64,000 bases of DNA from Candidatus Gastranaerophilales bacterium (GCA_944324345.1 CALUVT010000004.1:180246-244245), one strand, 5' to 3'. Shown: positions 50,519 through 59,491, numbered from the stretch's first letter. Notes: a model not told the origin generated them from the sequence alone. Numbers and translations: made by a program.

Positions 50519-51565
50519 TTAATTAACCCCCGCAACTTTTTTATTATTGCGATATCCTGTTCCTGCCCTATACCCAGATATAAAGTACATAAAAGGCAAA
50601 GCAGGCTCAATCCACTTAAACCCCGATAATATTCCCGCAGTAGCAATATCATCGGCATGCAGAGCGATATCTATTGCTTCAGGCCTGCGTTCACTGTATA
50701 TCCCTTGATTTAAAGATTTTTCTTTAAACAAAGGATTTATAACTTTTTTGCTAACATAATTCGCAATATAACTTCCCCCTAAAATCCCTGTTGCAGTAAT
50801 ACCTGCCAATATTACGGCTAATTTTTTCAGAGGAGTTAAAGGTTTTATCATTTTCGATTTTTCCATTTTTTCAGAAAGAAAAAGGGCTCCACCGGCACCA
50901 ACATTACATAGGAAAATGTTTGCCAAATACTGGTATAAGCCCTCTTTGACCTTATTTGCGGTCCCTTTTCTACTATTTGTATTTGTTATTCTGTCTGCTA
51001 GCAAACCACCTGTTACGCCTCCTGCAACAGGGATAAAACCGAGTAATGACAGACGTTTTATTTCAGAAAAAATCTCCTTTGAATTCAAATTTTTCTTTTC
51101 AGGTAAAATTACCCTAAAAAGTTCTTGTTTCGCAGGAGATGTAGGAAGTTTGCCAGTTAATAATTCTATTTCTTTCATCGAAAGCTCTTTTGACTTTGCA
51201 GTTTGCAGGGCAGATAATATTTGTTTATCATTAACAATAACCTTAGCCAAAAATTTATTCACAGCATCTGTCTGAACTTTTTGCAAATCCTTCAAAGGAA
51301 CTCTTTCCATTAACCCGCTAAAAACTTTTTTTCCATTAATCGTTAACCCTCTTGTCCCAAGAAAAGACGCGGCTATCGTTGAAGATATTACAATCATATT
51401 CTTGAAAAACTTTTGTTTTTTGTTCTTTGTATCCTTCGAAGACTTCAAAGAATCATAAACCCCAAAAACACCACCGGCACCAATCAACAAAGACGGCATA
51501 TTTTTATCAAGTTTGTTCAATATCATAGGTTGGTCAATATATTTACCAATGGTCGAAATTTTCAT
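50519..51565 (-). CDS. Multi-helix membrane protein under a DtxR-type operator
   Basis: A 348-residue protein of unknown family. At least five hydrophobic segments: MPSLLIGAGGVFGVY (24-38), NMIVISSTIAASFLG (56-70), LLGFIPVAGGVTGGLLADR (190-208), a segment near 225-240, LAVILAGITATGILGG (263-278) and one near the C-terminus. No transporter signature. AGGAG precedes the ATG. The promoter has TTGACA, 17 bases, TAAAGT and carries two dyads, one a close match to the DtxR/MntR box, so expression is probably metal-regulated by the gene just upstream (51642). It may be a metal-linked membrane protein; this rests on the operator alone. Confidence 0.65.
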   Translation of the reverse strand: MKISTIGKYIDQPMILNKLDKNMPSLLIGAGGVFGVYDSLKSSKDTKNKKQKFFKNMIVISSTIAASFLGTRGLTINGKKVFSGLMERVPLKDLQKVQTDAVNKFLAKVIVNDKQILSALQTAKSKELSMKEIELLTGKLPTSPAKQELFRVILPEKKNLNSKEIFSEIKRLSLLGFIPVAGGVTGGLLADRITNTNSRKGTANKVKEGLYQYLANIFLCNVGAGGALFLSEKMEKSKMIKPLTPLKKLAVILAGITATGILGGSYIANYVSKKVINPLFKEKSLNQGIYSERRPEAIDIALHADDIATAGILSGFKWIEPALPFMYFISGYRAGTGYRNNKKVAGVN

Positions 51566-51581
51566 ATTTCTCCTTTAATTG

Positions 51582-51600
51582 TTAGGCTAGACTAACTTTA
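51582..51600 (-). promoter_or_regulatory. DtxR/MntR-type operator
   Basis: TTAGGCTAGACTAACTTTA agrees with the DtxR consensus TTAGGTTAGCCTAACCTAA at 15 of 19 positions. It overlaps the -10 box and the transcription start of the 348-residue membrane protein gene, where a repressor would block polymerase. Confidence 0.7.
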
Positions 51601-51623
51601 AACTAAAAAAATTAGTTTGTCAA
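51595..51623 (-). promoter_or_regulatory. Consensus promoter with a dyad in its spacer
   Basis: On the minus strand TTGACA (51618-51623), a 17-base spacer and TAAAGT (51595-51600). The spacer is nearly filled by the dyad AAACTAA-AAAAA-TTAGTTT (51600-51618), a possible second regulator site. Confidence 0.7.
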
Positions 51624-51641
51624 TATGGCAATAAAAAATTT

Positions 51642-52049
51642 TTAATAAAGATTTTTTATCTCACTTTGCAAATCAGATTTTACATAATTTGTCAATTTGA
51701 CCATATTTTTGAAAATTCTATCAGGCACAATATGTTCCATTTTACAGGCGATTTCAGCGGCATCATCTTTATTTGAGCCAAGAACTTCCACAAAAAATTC
51801 TGCAAGATTTTTGTGTTTCTCCAAGATTTTTTTTGCTATTTTTTCCCCTTCTTTTGTGAGAGTAATAGGCGAATAAGGTGCATAATTTATCAATTTTTTT
51901 TCACTAAGGACATTTAAAGCCCCGGTAACTGAGGCTTTTTTTACATTCAACGCAGATGCAATTGCAGTAACCTTTGCTTGACCTGATTTTAAAATCTGGC
52001 TATATATTTCTTCAATATAATCCTCAAGACTTACAGAAAGCTTTTCCAT
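51642..52049 (-). CDS. DtxR/MntR-family metal-dependent regulator
   Basis: A 135-residue regulator. N-terminal winged helix (1-70): LEDYIEEIYSQILKSGQAKVTAIASALNVKKASVTGALNVLSEKKLI. Dimerisation and metal-binding part (70-135): LTKEGEKIAKKILEKHKNLAEFF, EIACKMEHIVPDRIF, with the Glu, Cys and His (AAEIACKMEH) ligands of Fe/Mn-sensing members. The SH3 domain of long DtxR is absent, as in MntR. Starts 2 bases after the stop of the phosphatase gene, so it may belong to the APE operon tail. A matching operator lies 42 bases downstream of its stop. Confidence 0.92.
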   Translation of the reverse strand: MEKLSVSLEDYIEEIYSQILKSGQAKVTAIASALNVKKASVTGALNVLSEKKLINYAPYSPITLTKEGEKIAKKILEKHKNLAEFFVEVLGSNKDDAAEIACKMEHIVPDRIFKNMVKLTNYVKSDLQSEIKNLY

Positions 52050-52050
52050 A

Positions 52051-52689
52051 CTACAAACTCCTGACTATTTCCAAAATTTCATCCGGACAATCAATTATAA
52101 AATTAGCTCCTTCAAGATTTTCCCTGTCACGGAACCCCCAGGTAACTCCAATACAAGGAAGATTTGCATTTTTTGCCGTTTGAACATCGACATCAGAATC
52201 CCCTGCATACAATGTTGAAGTTTCATCAGAGCCCAAAATTTTCATAGCTTTTAAAACTCCATTAGGGGCCGGTTTTTTAGGTACATCATCATTTTGACCT
52301 ATTGCAATATCAACTAAATCGCCAAAATATTTTTGGCATAAATCTTTTACTGCAGCATCAAATTTATTAGACACAACACCAATTTTCAGGTTTTCTTGAT
52401 GCAAATTTTTAAGTATCTCTAAGATACCATTGTAGGGTTTAGTATGATTGTACATATTTTCAGAATAATTTTTCTTAAATATTTCAAGACATTCTTCCGT
52501 ATTGGAACAATCCTTTGGAACTGCACGTTCTATGAGTTTTCGAACTCCGTTTCCGACAAAATTTCGAACTTCCTCAAGAGACCTTGTCGGATAACCAAAG
52601 TAAGCAAGTGCGAAATTTGTACTTTCCTTTAAATCTTCCAAAGTATTTAATAAAGTCCCGTCTAAATCGAAAATTACAGCTTTTATCAT
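52051..52689 (-). CDS. gph: HAD-family phosphatase, phosphoglycolate phosphatase-like
   Basis: A 212-residue HAD hydrolase: nucleophile motif DLDGTLLNT (8-16), motif II VVSNK, motif III KPAPNGVL with Lys, and motif IV YAGDSDVDVQTAKNA. The cap domain is of the Gph/PGP type (NFVGNGVRKLIERAV). It should dephosphorylate phosphoglycolate or a related small phosphate ester. Its ATG overlaps the stop of the acyltransferase gene (ATGA), and a TAAAAT box lies 6 bases before the ATG, inside that gene. Confidence 0.9.
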   Translation of the reverse strand: MIKAVIFDLDGTLLNTLEDLKESTNFALAYFGYPTRSLEEVRNFVGNGVRKLIERAVPKDCSNTEECLEIFKKNYSENMYNHTKPYNGILEILKNLHQENLKIGVVSNKFDAAVKDLCQKYFGDLVDIAIGQNDDVPKKPAPNGVLKAMKILGSDETSTLYAGDSDVDVQTAKNANLPCIGVTWGFRDRENLEGANFIIDCPDEILEIVRSL

Positions 52690-53600
52690 AAATCGATTTT
52701 ATCACAGAAAAAATCATAAAAATGATAAAATTGTAAAGGATATTTTTTAACTAATTTTTCCAATACTTCGACATACTGCTCTTTCAATTGTTCTAACATT
52801 TGCGAACGTTTTCCCGAGAGTTCAAACTTTTTCACATGGATAGCATACATACCTTTTTCATCTTTTGTGCAGGCAATAAAATAAATCGGCACATCCATCA
52901 CAAGAGAAAGTTTAAAAGCTCCCAAGGGGAAGTAGGTATTATGTCCGAAAAATTTAAGCGGGAAGACTGAATTTGGATTATGTGCAGAAATTCTATCTCC
53001 TGCGATAAAGACAATTTCTCCATTATCAAGCTTTTCTTTAAGATCGATGGACGTTGTTAAATCAATACCTTCAACAGGGTAAACATTTATAGGATCATCA
53101 GGGGTAATACTGGCGAGAAAATCTTTAAATATTTTGCATTGATTAACTTCAAGAAACATATTAACATTTATTCCGTCAATCTCAGTTCCAGATTTAAAAA
53201 ACACTCTCATAGCATTTATATTTCCCAAATGAGAGCACAAAAAGCAAATTCCATTTTTAGCCTTAAAATCTTTGAACAGAACTTTTTTATCATCTTCATT
53301 TGCAAAATATATATTTTGAATTCCAAATTTATTAGTATACATTTCCATCGTATCAACAAGAGAATATGCATAACTCAGAAAATGTCTAAAAGCCTGAATA
53401 ATTCCGCCGTTACCTGAGATTATTTTTTGGAATTTTTGTGAACATTTTCTAATCCCGGGAGCTCCTAAAAAAGCAAAAAAAGTTACGAAAAAGACAATAA
53501 ACTTTACAGGTCTTCTGCCCGCTATTTTGTATATATACCACAATAGCATTAACCTTTTGCGTCCTGCGGCTTGTTCTTTAACTTCGTACCATTTTAGCAT
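52686..53600 (-). CDS. HtrB/LpxL-like acyltransferase of the APE cluster
   Basis: A 304-residue LPLAT enzyme. WYEVKEQAAGRKRLMLLWYIYKIAGRRP at the N-terminus, LCSHLGNINAMR near 120 (catalytic H-x4-N/D type), VFIAGDRISAHNPNS near 190 and KFFGHNTYFPLGAFKLS near 210 match the acyltransferases found in APE and flexirubin clusters. One hydrophobic helix at about 33-50 should hold it at the inner membrane. In APE clusters such enzymes attach the polyene acid to its lipid anchor; the exact acceptor is inferred. Overlaps gph by four bases. Confidence 0.87.
   Translation of the reverse strand: MLKWYEVKEQAAGRKRLMLLWYIYKIAGRRPVKFIVFFVTFFAFLGAPGIRKCSQKFQKIISGNGGIIQAFRHFLSYAYSLVDTMEMYTNKFGIQNIYFANEDDKKVLFKDFKAKNGICFLCSHLGNINAMRVFFKSGTEIDGINVNMFLEVNQCKIFKDFLASITPDDPINVYPVEGIDLTTSIDLKEKLDNGEIVFIAGDRISAHNPNSVFPLKFFGHNTYFPLGAFKLSLVMDVPIYFIACTKDEKGMYAIHVKKFELSGKRSQMLEQLKEQYVEVLEKLVKKYPLQFYHFYDFFCDKIDL
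52690..52701 (-). promoter_or_regulatory. Possible internal leaderless promoter, TAAAAT-N6-ATG
   Basis: Minus strand TAAAAT (52696-52701), CGATTT, ATG. It lies in the last codons of the upstream gene; it could separate gph and the DtxR-type gene from the APE operon. Confidence 0.4.
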
Positions 53601-53634
53601 TTTTATATTCTCACAGTATTTTTTATTTTCTTAA

Positions 53635-54687
53635 CTATTTTTTCAGCACCTCTAAGAGAGTATAATCATGTGCACCAATATTTTCATATTTTTTATGAAC
53701 TTTTAGACCCGCTTCATTTATCAATTCAAGCATTTGTTTCTCTGTATACATTTTACTCTTTCCATTTGCCATACACGTAAAATAAAGTGAAATATGAGCA
53801 AGTGAATAAGCAGCTCCCTCAAAAACTTGTTTATCCATGAAAGGTTCAAGAATAAAGATTTTTGTTCCTTCATCCATAGCATTTTTCACGTTATTTAAGA
53901 TAGAAACAATCTGTTCCTTTGAAAAACAATCCAAAAATTGGCTCATAAAAACAGCTCCCGATATCTTTGGCAAAGATGTTGTTAAAACGTTTAGCCCATG
54001 GAATTTTAACCTGCTGTTTTTAAGATGTTTTTTAGCTTCTTCAATGTTTTCAGGCAAGTCTATCATATTAACAATACAATTTTTATCAAATTCAAGACAG
54101 GCAAGTTCAAACTTACCTGTATTACCGCCTATATCAAAAATTTGGTTTATCTTATTTTCAAAAATAATTTTTAAAACTTCTTCAAAGCATCTGTCAGAAT
54201 AAAAATGGTCAAACTCAAACCAGCTTTTTTTCATGTCGTCAGGCAAAAACTGTAAAGCATTATAAATCGTTTCATAGTTCCCGATAAACTTTTTACATCC
54301 GATAGGTTTTGAAGTCTCAAATGAATTTGCAAGCTCGTAAGCTCCAAGATAACAAACATCTTTAACAAAGTTAAAATTCACCCTTGTCATTTCATTATTT
54401 AAAAAAGCTGATGCTACAAGTGTATTCACATATCTATCTTCGGTTTTTACAACCAAACCTGCATAACATGCGACCTCAAGTAAGGTTTCTGCAGTATAAT
54501 CGGATATTTTACAATGTTCAATAATTTCTTGAAGAGTAGAAGGATTTTCTTCCAAAAATTCTAAAATCCCAAACTTTATCATTGCAGAAACTGCCTGAAA
54601 TGTTAAAGGTGCAAATGCAATTTTTTGTGCATCCGTAAGAGCTTTTACCTGTGGGGAGACATGTGTTTTTGTCCTTCTATATTTCAT
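53635..54687 (-). CDS. O-methyltransferase-like enzyme of the APE cluster
   Basis: A 350-residue methyltransferase. N-terminal winged-helix dimerisation domain (about 20-105: ALTDAQKIAFAPLTFQAVSAMIKFGILEFLEENP) followed by the SAM-binding domain with QIFDIGGNTGKFELACL near 187 and VNMIDLPENIEEAKK. This is the acetylserotonin-O-methyltransferase/CrtF-like layout used to methylate aromatic rings. It should modify the aryl head group of the polyene. GAGGA precedes the ATG. Confidence 0.87.
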   Translation of the reverse strand: MKYRRTKTHVSPQVKALTDAQKIAFAPLTFQAVSAMIKFGILEFLEENPSTLQEIIEHCKISDYTAETLLEVACYAGLVVKTEDRYVNTLVASAFLNNEMTRVNFNFVKDVCYLGAYELANSFETSKPIGCKKFIGNYETIYNALQFLPDDMKKSWFEFDHFYSDRCFEEVLKIIFENKINQIFDIGGNTGKFELACLEFDKNCIVNMIDLPENIEEAKKHLKNSRLKFHGLNVLTTSLPKISGAVFMSQFLDCFSKEQIVSILNNVKNAMDEGTKIFILEPFMDKQVFEGAAYSLAHISLYFTCMANGKSKMYTEKQMLELINEAGLKVHKKYENIGAHDYTLLEVLKK

Positions 54688-54734
54688 TTTTTTTGTCCTC
54701 TATGTTTACAAAATTCCAACTGTATATAACTATC

Positions 54735-56897
54735 CTAATCATTATTCACTTCAAAATCATCTTTTTTATCTATCAACATTATACTAAAAAGATAAGAACT
54801 CAAAAGTCCCAATGCCAAAACCGTTCCCAATGAACTTATTAGTTTAAATCCTGCAAACGCCAGCAATGTAAATAAAAATACACTTGTCAAACAAGACATT
54901 AAAACAGCATCCGCAAACTTTTCCGCCCCTGCAAATCTAAATACAGAATAATCTAAGCCAAAACCAATTATCAAAAATATAGCAAGCACATGAAATAGAT
55001 TGATTGAAAATCCAAATAATCCCAACAAACCAATAACAAAAATTACTGCACACAATGAAGGTAATGTAATTACAAGAGCGGATTTATAATCATAAATTTT
55101 TGCCAGCAAAATATACAAAAATCCGAAAATAGGGATTAGTAAACTTAAACAAATTAACCTGTATTTTCTAATCTGTGCAGAAATATCTTTCTGAAAATTA
55201 ACAGCCTTTACCCCATCTATTTCATTCCCGTTATAATTATAAGCAATAATGATAGAGGTATTTTCATCTATTAAAAAATTGTTTTTTAAAAATACAAAGT
55301 CATCACCTAAGGTTAAAAATTGATTTCCATAGCTCTTTTTAATAAGTTTTTGTCGTTGTGCAGGTGGTAAAAATTCCGCATACTCATTCAATTTAACAGT
55401 ATACAAATCTCTCTTTAAATCTCTGTTTTCTTTTTGTCGTTTTTCTGACGGCACATATTTACTTAACGATTGAAAATCAATTCCTTGCTCAGTTAATTTA
55501 TCCGTAATTTTTTCTTCTTTTTGAAGAATATCTTGAATATTATCTCCTTTAACAACAAAAATAGATAAATCCCCGTTTGATTGTACAAGTTCGCCAAACA
55601 ATTTTTCCGCGTTAATCAAAAATTTTGGAGGAACATACATATTTTTTATATTATCATCAAATTTTGTCCGTACCAAACCAAATAATGCGATTACAAAAAC
55701 CGAACAAAGTATAATATTACGCATTTTTTTTGAAATTTTTAATGATTTAAAACTTCTTTTATTTTCAAAATTTTTAAAATTAAACAGCGGTAAAAACAAA
55801 ACTACTATTGAATAAACCGTAACAAGCCCGGTTATCGTAAAGACGGAAATCTGTTTTAATAAAATAAAGTTTGCGAAAAACAAAATTGCAAATGCACTGA
55901 CAGTTGTCAAAAGACTCACAGAAAGACTTTTAAAAATTTCTTTTATAGTATCTTTACCCCTGTAAGACACAAAATAATGCAGAAGATAATCAACGCAAAT
56001 CCCTATTAAAGTCGTTGAAAAAACAAAAGTCAAAATATGAATATCTCTAAAGAATAATGAAGTAACGGCATATCCGGTAAAAATTCCGATGCCAATACTT
56101 ATTGCAATAGGTATTAACGGCAAAAGGGAATTGAAATACCAAAAGACAAGTCCTATAATAAATAATGTCGACAATATACAAATAAAATTAATTTCAAATA
56201 TTGAACGATTACTTGCATAATAAGAATGTACAGGAGCTCCGGTAAGATAAACCCTTACATCATCCGTTGAAAGTTCCTCTGCAATATCTTTTAGCATCCG
56301 TATTTCATCATTAACAACAGTAGGAGAAAGTGCAACATCATCATTTACTGTCAGCATAACGAGACTGTAATATTTACCCTCGTATTCAAAAGGTGTAAAA
56401 TCCGAATTCCCGCCATTTTCCGACAAATTCATAACAAAATCCGTTAAAAACAAAAAAGGATCATCCTCTATTGAACCTATAGGCTGCATTGTAGGATTGT
56501 AAAGGGATTCAAGAGAATTTTCTTCAACCTTTTCATACTGTTTTGAAACAAGCAAATAATGAGTTCTTGAAGATAAGAGATTATCCGAATATTTTTCGTA
56601 AGTATTTAGAATGTTTAAAATATCCGCATTTACAATATGAATTTTGTCTTTATCAACTTTACTGTAAAAAGTTTTTGATATTTCCTCAGATTTTTCGGGC
56701 GAACTACTTTCCACAATTACATTAATTTTCGAAGAAAAACGGGTACTCAAATCAACTAAAACATTTTCACTATCCGAAAACAAAGCTTTTAAAATATTAG
56801 TCTCTGTTCCGGCAGGTCGAAAGGCGGTCAAAAGACCCAAAACCAAAAGTATTAGAATAAAAAATATTCTTAATATATTAATTAATTTGTTTTGCAT
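54735..56897 (-). CDS. RND/MMPL-type exporter of the APE cluster
   Basis: A 720-residue membrane protein with twelve expected helices in two repeats: helix 1 (10-28), periplasmic loop (30-225), a bundle of five (about 230-375, e.g. FICILSTLFIIGLVFWYF, LTFVFSTTLIGICVDYLLHYF), second loop and a second bundle (580-715: VLAIFLIIGFGLDYSVFRFAG). The GIxVDYxLHYF and GFGLDYSVF motifs are typical of the COG4258 exporter in APE clusters. Overlaps the LolA-like gene by 16 bases. Likely moves the polyene lipid out of the inner membrane, passing it to the LolA-like carrier. Confidence 0.9.
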   Translation of the reverse strand: MQNKLINILRIFFILILLVLGLLTAFRPAGTETNILKALFSDSENVLVDLSTRFSSKINVIVESSSPEKSEEISKTFYSKVDKDKIHIVNADILNILNTYEKYSDNLLSSRTHYLLVSKQYEKVEENSLESLYNPTMQPIGSIEDDPFLFLTDFVMNLSENGGNSDFTPFEYEGKYYSLVMLTVNDDVALSPTVVNDEIRMLKDIAEELSTDDVRVYLTGAPVHSYYASNRSIFEINFICILSTLFIIGLVFWYFNSLLPLIPIAISIGIGIFTGYAVTSLFFRDIHILTFVFSTTLIGICVDYLLHYFVSYRGKDTIKEIFKSLSVSLLTTVSAFAILFFANFILLKQISVFTITGLVTVYSIVVLFLPLFNFKNFENKRSFKSLKISKKMRNIILCSVFVIALFGLVRTKFDDNIKNMYVPPKFLINAEKLFGELVQSNGDLSIFVVKGDNIQDILQKEEKITDKLTEQGIDFQSLSKYVPSEKRQKENRDLKRDLYTVKLNEYAEFLPPAQRQKLIKKSYGNQFLTLGDDFVFLKNNFLIDENTSIIIAYNYNGNEIDGVKAVNFQKDISAQIRKYRLICLSLLIPIFGFLYILLAKIYDYKSALVITLPSLCAVIFVIGLLGLFGFSINLFHVLAIFLIIGFGLDYSVFRFAGAEKFADAVLMSCLTSVFLFTLLAFAGFKLISSLGTVLALGLLSSYLFSIMLIDKKDDFEVNND

Positions 56898-57409
56898 TGT
56901 TGAAAAGAGATTTCCGTTGTACCGTTTTTAACAGTTGAGATTTTTATAAAATTTATTTCTGATTTTCCTTTAATTATTATATCATGAAGCTGAGAAGAAA
57001 CTGCTGATTTTGCCTTTGGTTTTAACCCTACAGTCCAAGAATTATTTTCTTTTGAGTAATATAAATTAAAATTGTTGTCCAAATAACCGAAATTTTTATT
57101 TGACACGGCATTTATTATGTCATTTATCTGCCTGTTTTTTGACGAATTATAGGAAACTGTTGATTTGATAGGATACAAAGTTTCAAAAATTGTACCCTTA
57201 TCCTTTATATATCTAAAATTTCCGCCAGATTTTAAAACTGAAGATTCAAGATACCTCTCTTGCGTAAATTTACAAGACACACTATTGAGTTCAGGAATGG
57301 ATTTTGATATATCTTTGCTTGCTGCAGGATAATTAAAAACACCTTCTGAAGCAAAACACAAATTTATACCACATAATATAACCAACAAAAAAAATAAAAA
57401 CTTATTCAT
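56882..57409 (-). CDS. LolA-like periplasmic lipid carrier
   Basis: A 175-residue protein with a signal peptide: MNKFLFFLLVILCGINLCFA, cut likely after the FA. No lipobox. The body has the LolA hallmarks, FTQERYLESSVLKSGGNFRYIKDKG with the hydrophobic cavity residues. In APE systems this partner carries the polyene lipid across the periplasm. The start at 57409 puts the signal peptide at the N-terminus; the gene begins inside the end of the thioesterase gene and overlaps the exporter gene. Confidence 0.87.
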   Translation of the reverse strand: MNKFLFFLLVILCGINLCFASEGVFNYPAASKDISKSIPELNSVSCKFTQERYLESSVLKSGGNFRYIKDKGTIFETLYPIKSTVSYNSSKNRQINDIINAVSNKNFGYLDNNFNLYYSKENNSWTVGLKPKAKSAVSSQLHDIIIKGKSEINFIKISTVKNGTTEISFQQCKTN

Positions 57410-57815
57410 AATTCTCCAATTTTTCAACAAACTTCTTTGGTGCACTATACAAGCTTTCACCTGTTTTCATATCAACACAAATTTGCATACTTTTCGCTTT
57501 AAATATAAGCTCGTTTGATTTTGCATCAAAAATTTTATATTTTATAATCAATGCAGGCTCATACTCAACCAAAGTTGTCACTATTTTTAATTCCTGAGCA
57601 AACGTAGCTGATTTTACAAACTTTAAATCCATTGTCGCCAAAGGATAAGCTATACATTCATTCATCATATCAGAATAGGTATAACCGATTTTGCAAAGCA
57701 TATCACATCTTGATTCTTCCAAATATTTGATATAATTCCCATGCCAGACAACATTCATCGGGTCCAAATCATAAAAAGGAACTTTCATACACATTTCTGT
57801 ACAAATTTTCTTCAT
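57402..57815 (-). CDS. Hot-dog thioesterase (4HBT family) of the APE cluster
   Basis: A 137-residue 4-hydroxybenzoyl-CoA-thioesterase-like enzyme: FYDLDPMNVVWHGNYIKYLEESR contains the catalytic Asp and the N/H region of the family. In APE synthesis it may release the chain or edit starter thioesters. The start MKKICTEMCM (57815) is preceded by TATAAT with a 6-base spacer, but that box overlaps the stop codon of the ligase gene, so it may be chance. A longer form from an upstream start would add 31 residues. Confidence 0.8.
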   Translation of the reverse strand: MKKICTEMCMKVPFYDLDPMNVVWHGNYIKYLEESRCDMLCKIGYTYSDMMNECIAYPLATMDLKFVKSATFAQELKIVTTLVEYEPALIIKYKIFDAKSNELIFKAKSMQICVDMKTGESLYSAPKKFVEKLENYE

Positions 57816-57827
57816 AAGAACATTATA
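57816..57827 (-). promoter_or_regulatory. TATAAT-N6-ATG before the thioesterase gene
   Basis: Minus strand TATAAT (57822-57827), GTTCTT, ATG. The box includes the stop codon region of the preceding gene; a real internal promoter or coincidence cannot be told apart. Confidence 0.35.
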
Positions 57828-59094
57828 AAACAAAAGTGCCGGAAGAAAATATTTTATCTTTACCAAAATATTTAAATTCAACAGAAGTTTCTTTTTTGAC
57901 CAATTCAAGGTTTACAGGCATATCAGGTTTTATAACAGAAGAAAATTTTATTTTCTTTACCTTTTCAGGAACAAAATCTATACTAAAAGTATCTTTGATA
58001 AATTCTTTTGCAAAAAATAATTGAACAACCCCCGGTACAATAGGAAAATCCGTAAAATGACCTTTAAAAAAGTTGCTTTCGTGAGGGAAGATTAAACTAA
58101 ATTCAACACTGTCTGCATCCTTAAAAAAGTCCACAACATAGGGGTATGTTAAATTAGTGTTAAAAATCTCTAAAATTCTTTTACCATCTGTTTTCCCGTT
58201 TTTATTTAAAGGAAAATCAGGTAAAAACCTCCATCTCTTGCAATGTACGACATCTCCATTTAAATCAGGCTTTACACATTTTTGTAAAATTTTTACTAAA
58301 TCAAGTTTACCATGTTTTACCAAGAAGTGACGTCCCTTTTCATTTAAAACAACGGCAGCACAAAGTTTATCTTCTATCTTTAAACAATGAGATTTATCAA
58401 CATATTCGCTCTTGTTTATATAACTTTCTACAACATCGAGAGAAATCCGTTTTTCTTGAATTTTTACAATTCTGTCTTTTCTTCCATTTACTCTAAAACC
58501 ATTTTGGCAAAATTCCAAATCATCATTTAATACAAATTCCGGCTCCAAAAAATATTCGGATTTTACGGTTACACTTTCCCCTTTTCGTTCTACTTTTACA
58601 TTATCAAACGGTCTTAAAAGTTCATTATATGAATGTCTATAAGCGATAACACCTGTTTCACTGCTGCCGTAAACATCTGTTATAGGACATATTTTTTCAA
58701 AATACTTAAAAACCTCGTCGTTGATATTTGCCCCTGCTGTGATAATCATAATAGGTTTTCTTTTGAATTGGAAATTATATTTGGCAAGTTTATCCAAAAA
58801 AGAAGGGGTTGTAACAAAAACATATTTCCCAAAATCTTTTAAATCCTCCGGATAAAAAATTCTCTCAGGGTAAACACTGCACCCGCTAACCTCCGGAAGC
58901 ATTACAGTAAAAGTATAACCAAACATATGCTCATGATTAACTGTAGATACTATTATTGTATCCTTGGAAAGTTTAAAAAAATCAGCCATATCTTTAGCTT
59001 CTTTGTAAAGACACTCATAATTTTTTGTAATAGTTTTAGGCTCACCGGTAGAACCTGATGTATAAAATATTATCGGCTTATTTTTTTGTGTCAT
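57823..59094 (-). CDS. Fused AMP-ligase and hot-dog dehydratase of the APE cluster, ligase N-terminus missing
   Basis: A 423-residue fusion. Residues 1-310 are an AMP-forming ligase: A3 YTSGSTGEPK at 11-20, A5 DVYGSSETG at 140-148, A8 GRKDRIVKI at 204-212 and A10 NKNGKTDGK at 298-306 with catalytic Lys301. Residues 320-423 are an ApeI-like hot-dog domain with FFKGHFTDFPIVPGV at 342-356. Ordinary ligases have 100 to 170 residues before A3; here only 10 precede it, and the upstream DNA codes for the membrane protein at 59078 in another frame. It should activate the aromatic starter (ApeH role) and dehydrate intermediates (ApeI role). Overlaps the COG4648 gene. Confidence 0.88.
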   Translation of the reverse strand: MTQKNKPIIFYTSGSTGEPKTITKNYECLYKEAKDMADFFKLSKDTIIVSTVNHEHMFGYTFTVMLPEVSGCSVYPERIFYPEDLKDFGKYVFVTTPSFLDKLAKYNFQFKRKPIMIITAGANINDEVFKYFEKICPITDVYGSSETGVIAYRHSYNELLRPFDNVKVERKGESVTVKSEYFLEPEFVLNDDLEFCQNGFRVNGRKDRIVKIQEKRISLDVVESYINKSEYVDKSHCLKIEDKLCAAVVLNEKGRHFLVKHGKLDLVKILQKCVKPDLNGDVVHCKRWRFLPDFPLNKNGKTDGKRILEIFNTNLTYPYVVDFFKDADSVEFSLIFPHESNFFKGHFTDFPIVPGVVQLFFAKEFIKDTFSIDFVPEKVKKIKFSSVIKPDMPVNLELVKKETSVEFKYFGKDKIFSSGTFVL

Positions 59095-59491
59095 ATTTTG
59101 CTCTCAATATTATTCTAACAATGTATTCTACCCCAAACATCAATCCTAAAGCAATATATGAAATACAGGCATTATATAAGGCCCAAATTCTATCCGACAT
59201 AAAAACAGTCGCTATTGATATAATCAAATTTATAAATAAGAATACACACCAAACGTAAGTAAGCCTTTTAGTATAAATTTTTGTGAATTCACTTAATTCA
59301 CCTTTCTCCATTTTTTTTGCAAATTTTTGAATAATTGTTTCTTTACAAAACAAAGATGAAAAAAACACGCAAAAGATAAATGAATTAACAATAACAGGAT
59401 AAAATTTCAAAACATATACCTTGCTATAATGAAACAGAAAAACAATAAATAAAGTTCCGGCAAAAGGTAATAACGACTTTAACTTCTTCAT
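59078..59491 (-). CDS. COG4648-type membrane protein of the APE cluster
   Basis: A 137-residue protein with four membrane helices (about 10-25, 32-48, 72-92, 103-125). It matches the small membrane protein (COG4648) regularly found between ACP and ligase genes in APE clusters. Function unknown; perhaps it holds the synthase at the membrane. It starts 1 base after the ACP stop and overlaps the ligase gene at its end. Confidence 0.82.
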   Translation of the reverse strand: MKKLKSLLPFAGTLFIVFLFHYSKVYVLKFYPVIVNSFIFCVFFSSLFCKETIIQKFAKKMEKGELSEFTKIYTKRLTYVWCVFLFINLIISIATVFMSDRIWALYNACISYIALGLMFGVEYIVRIILRAKYDTKK

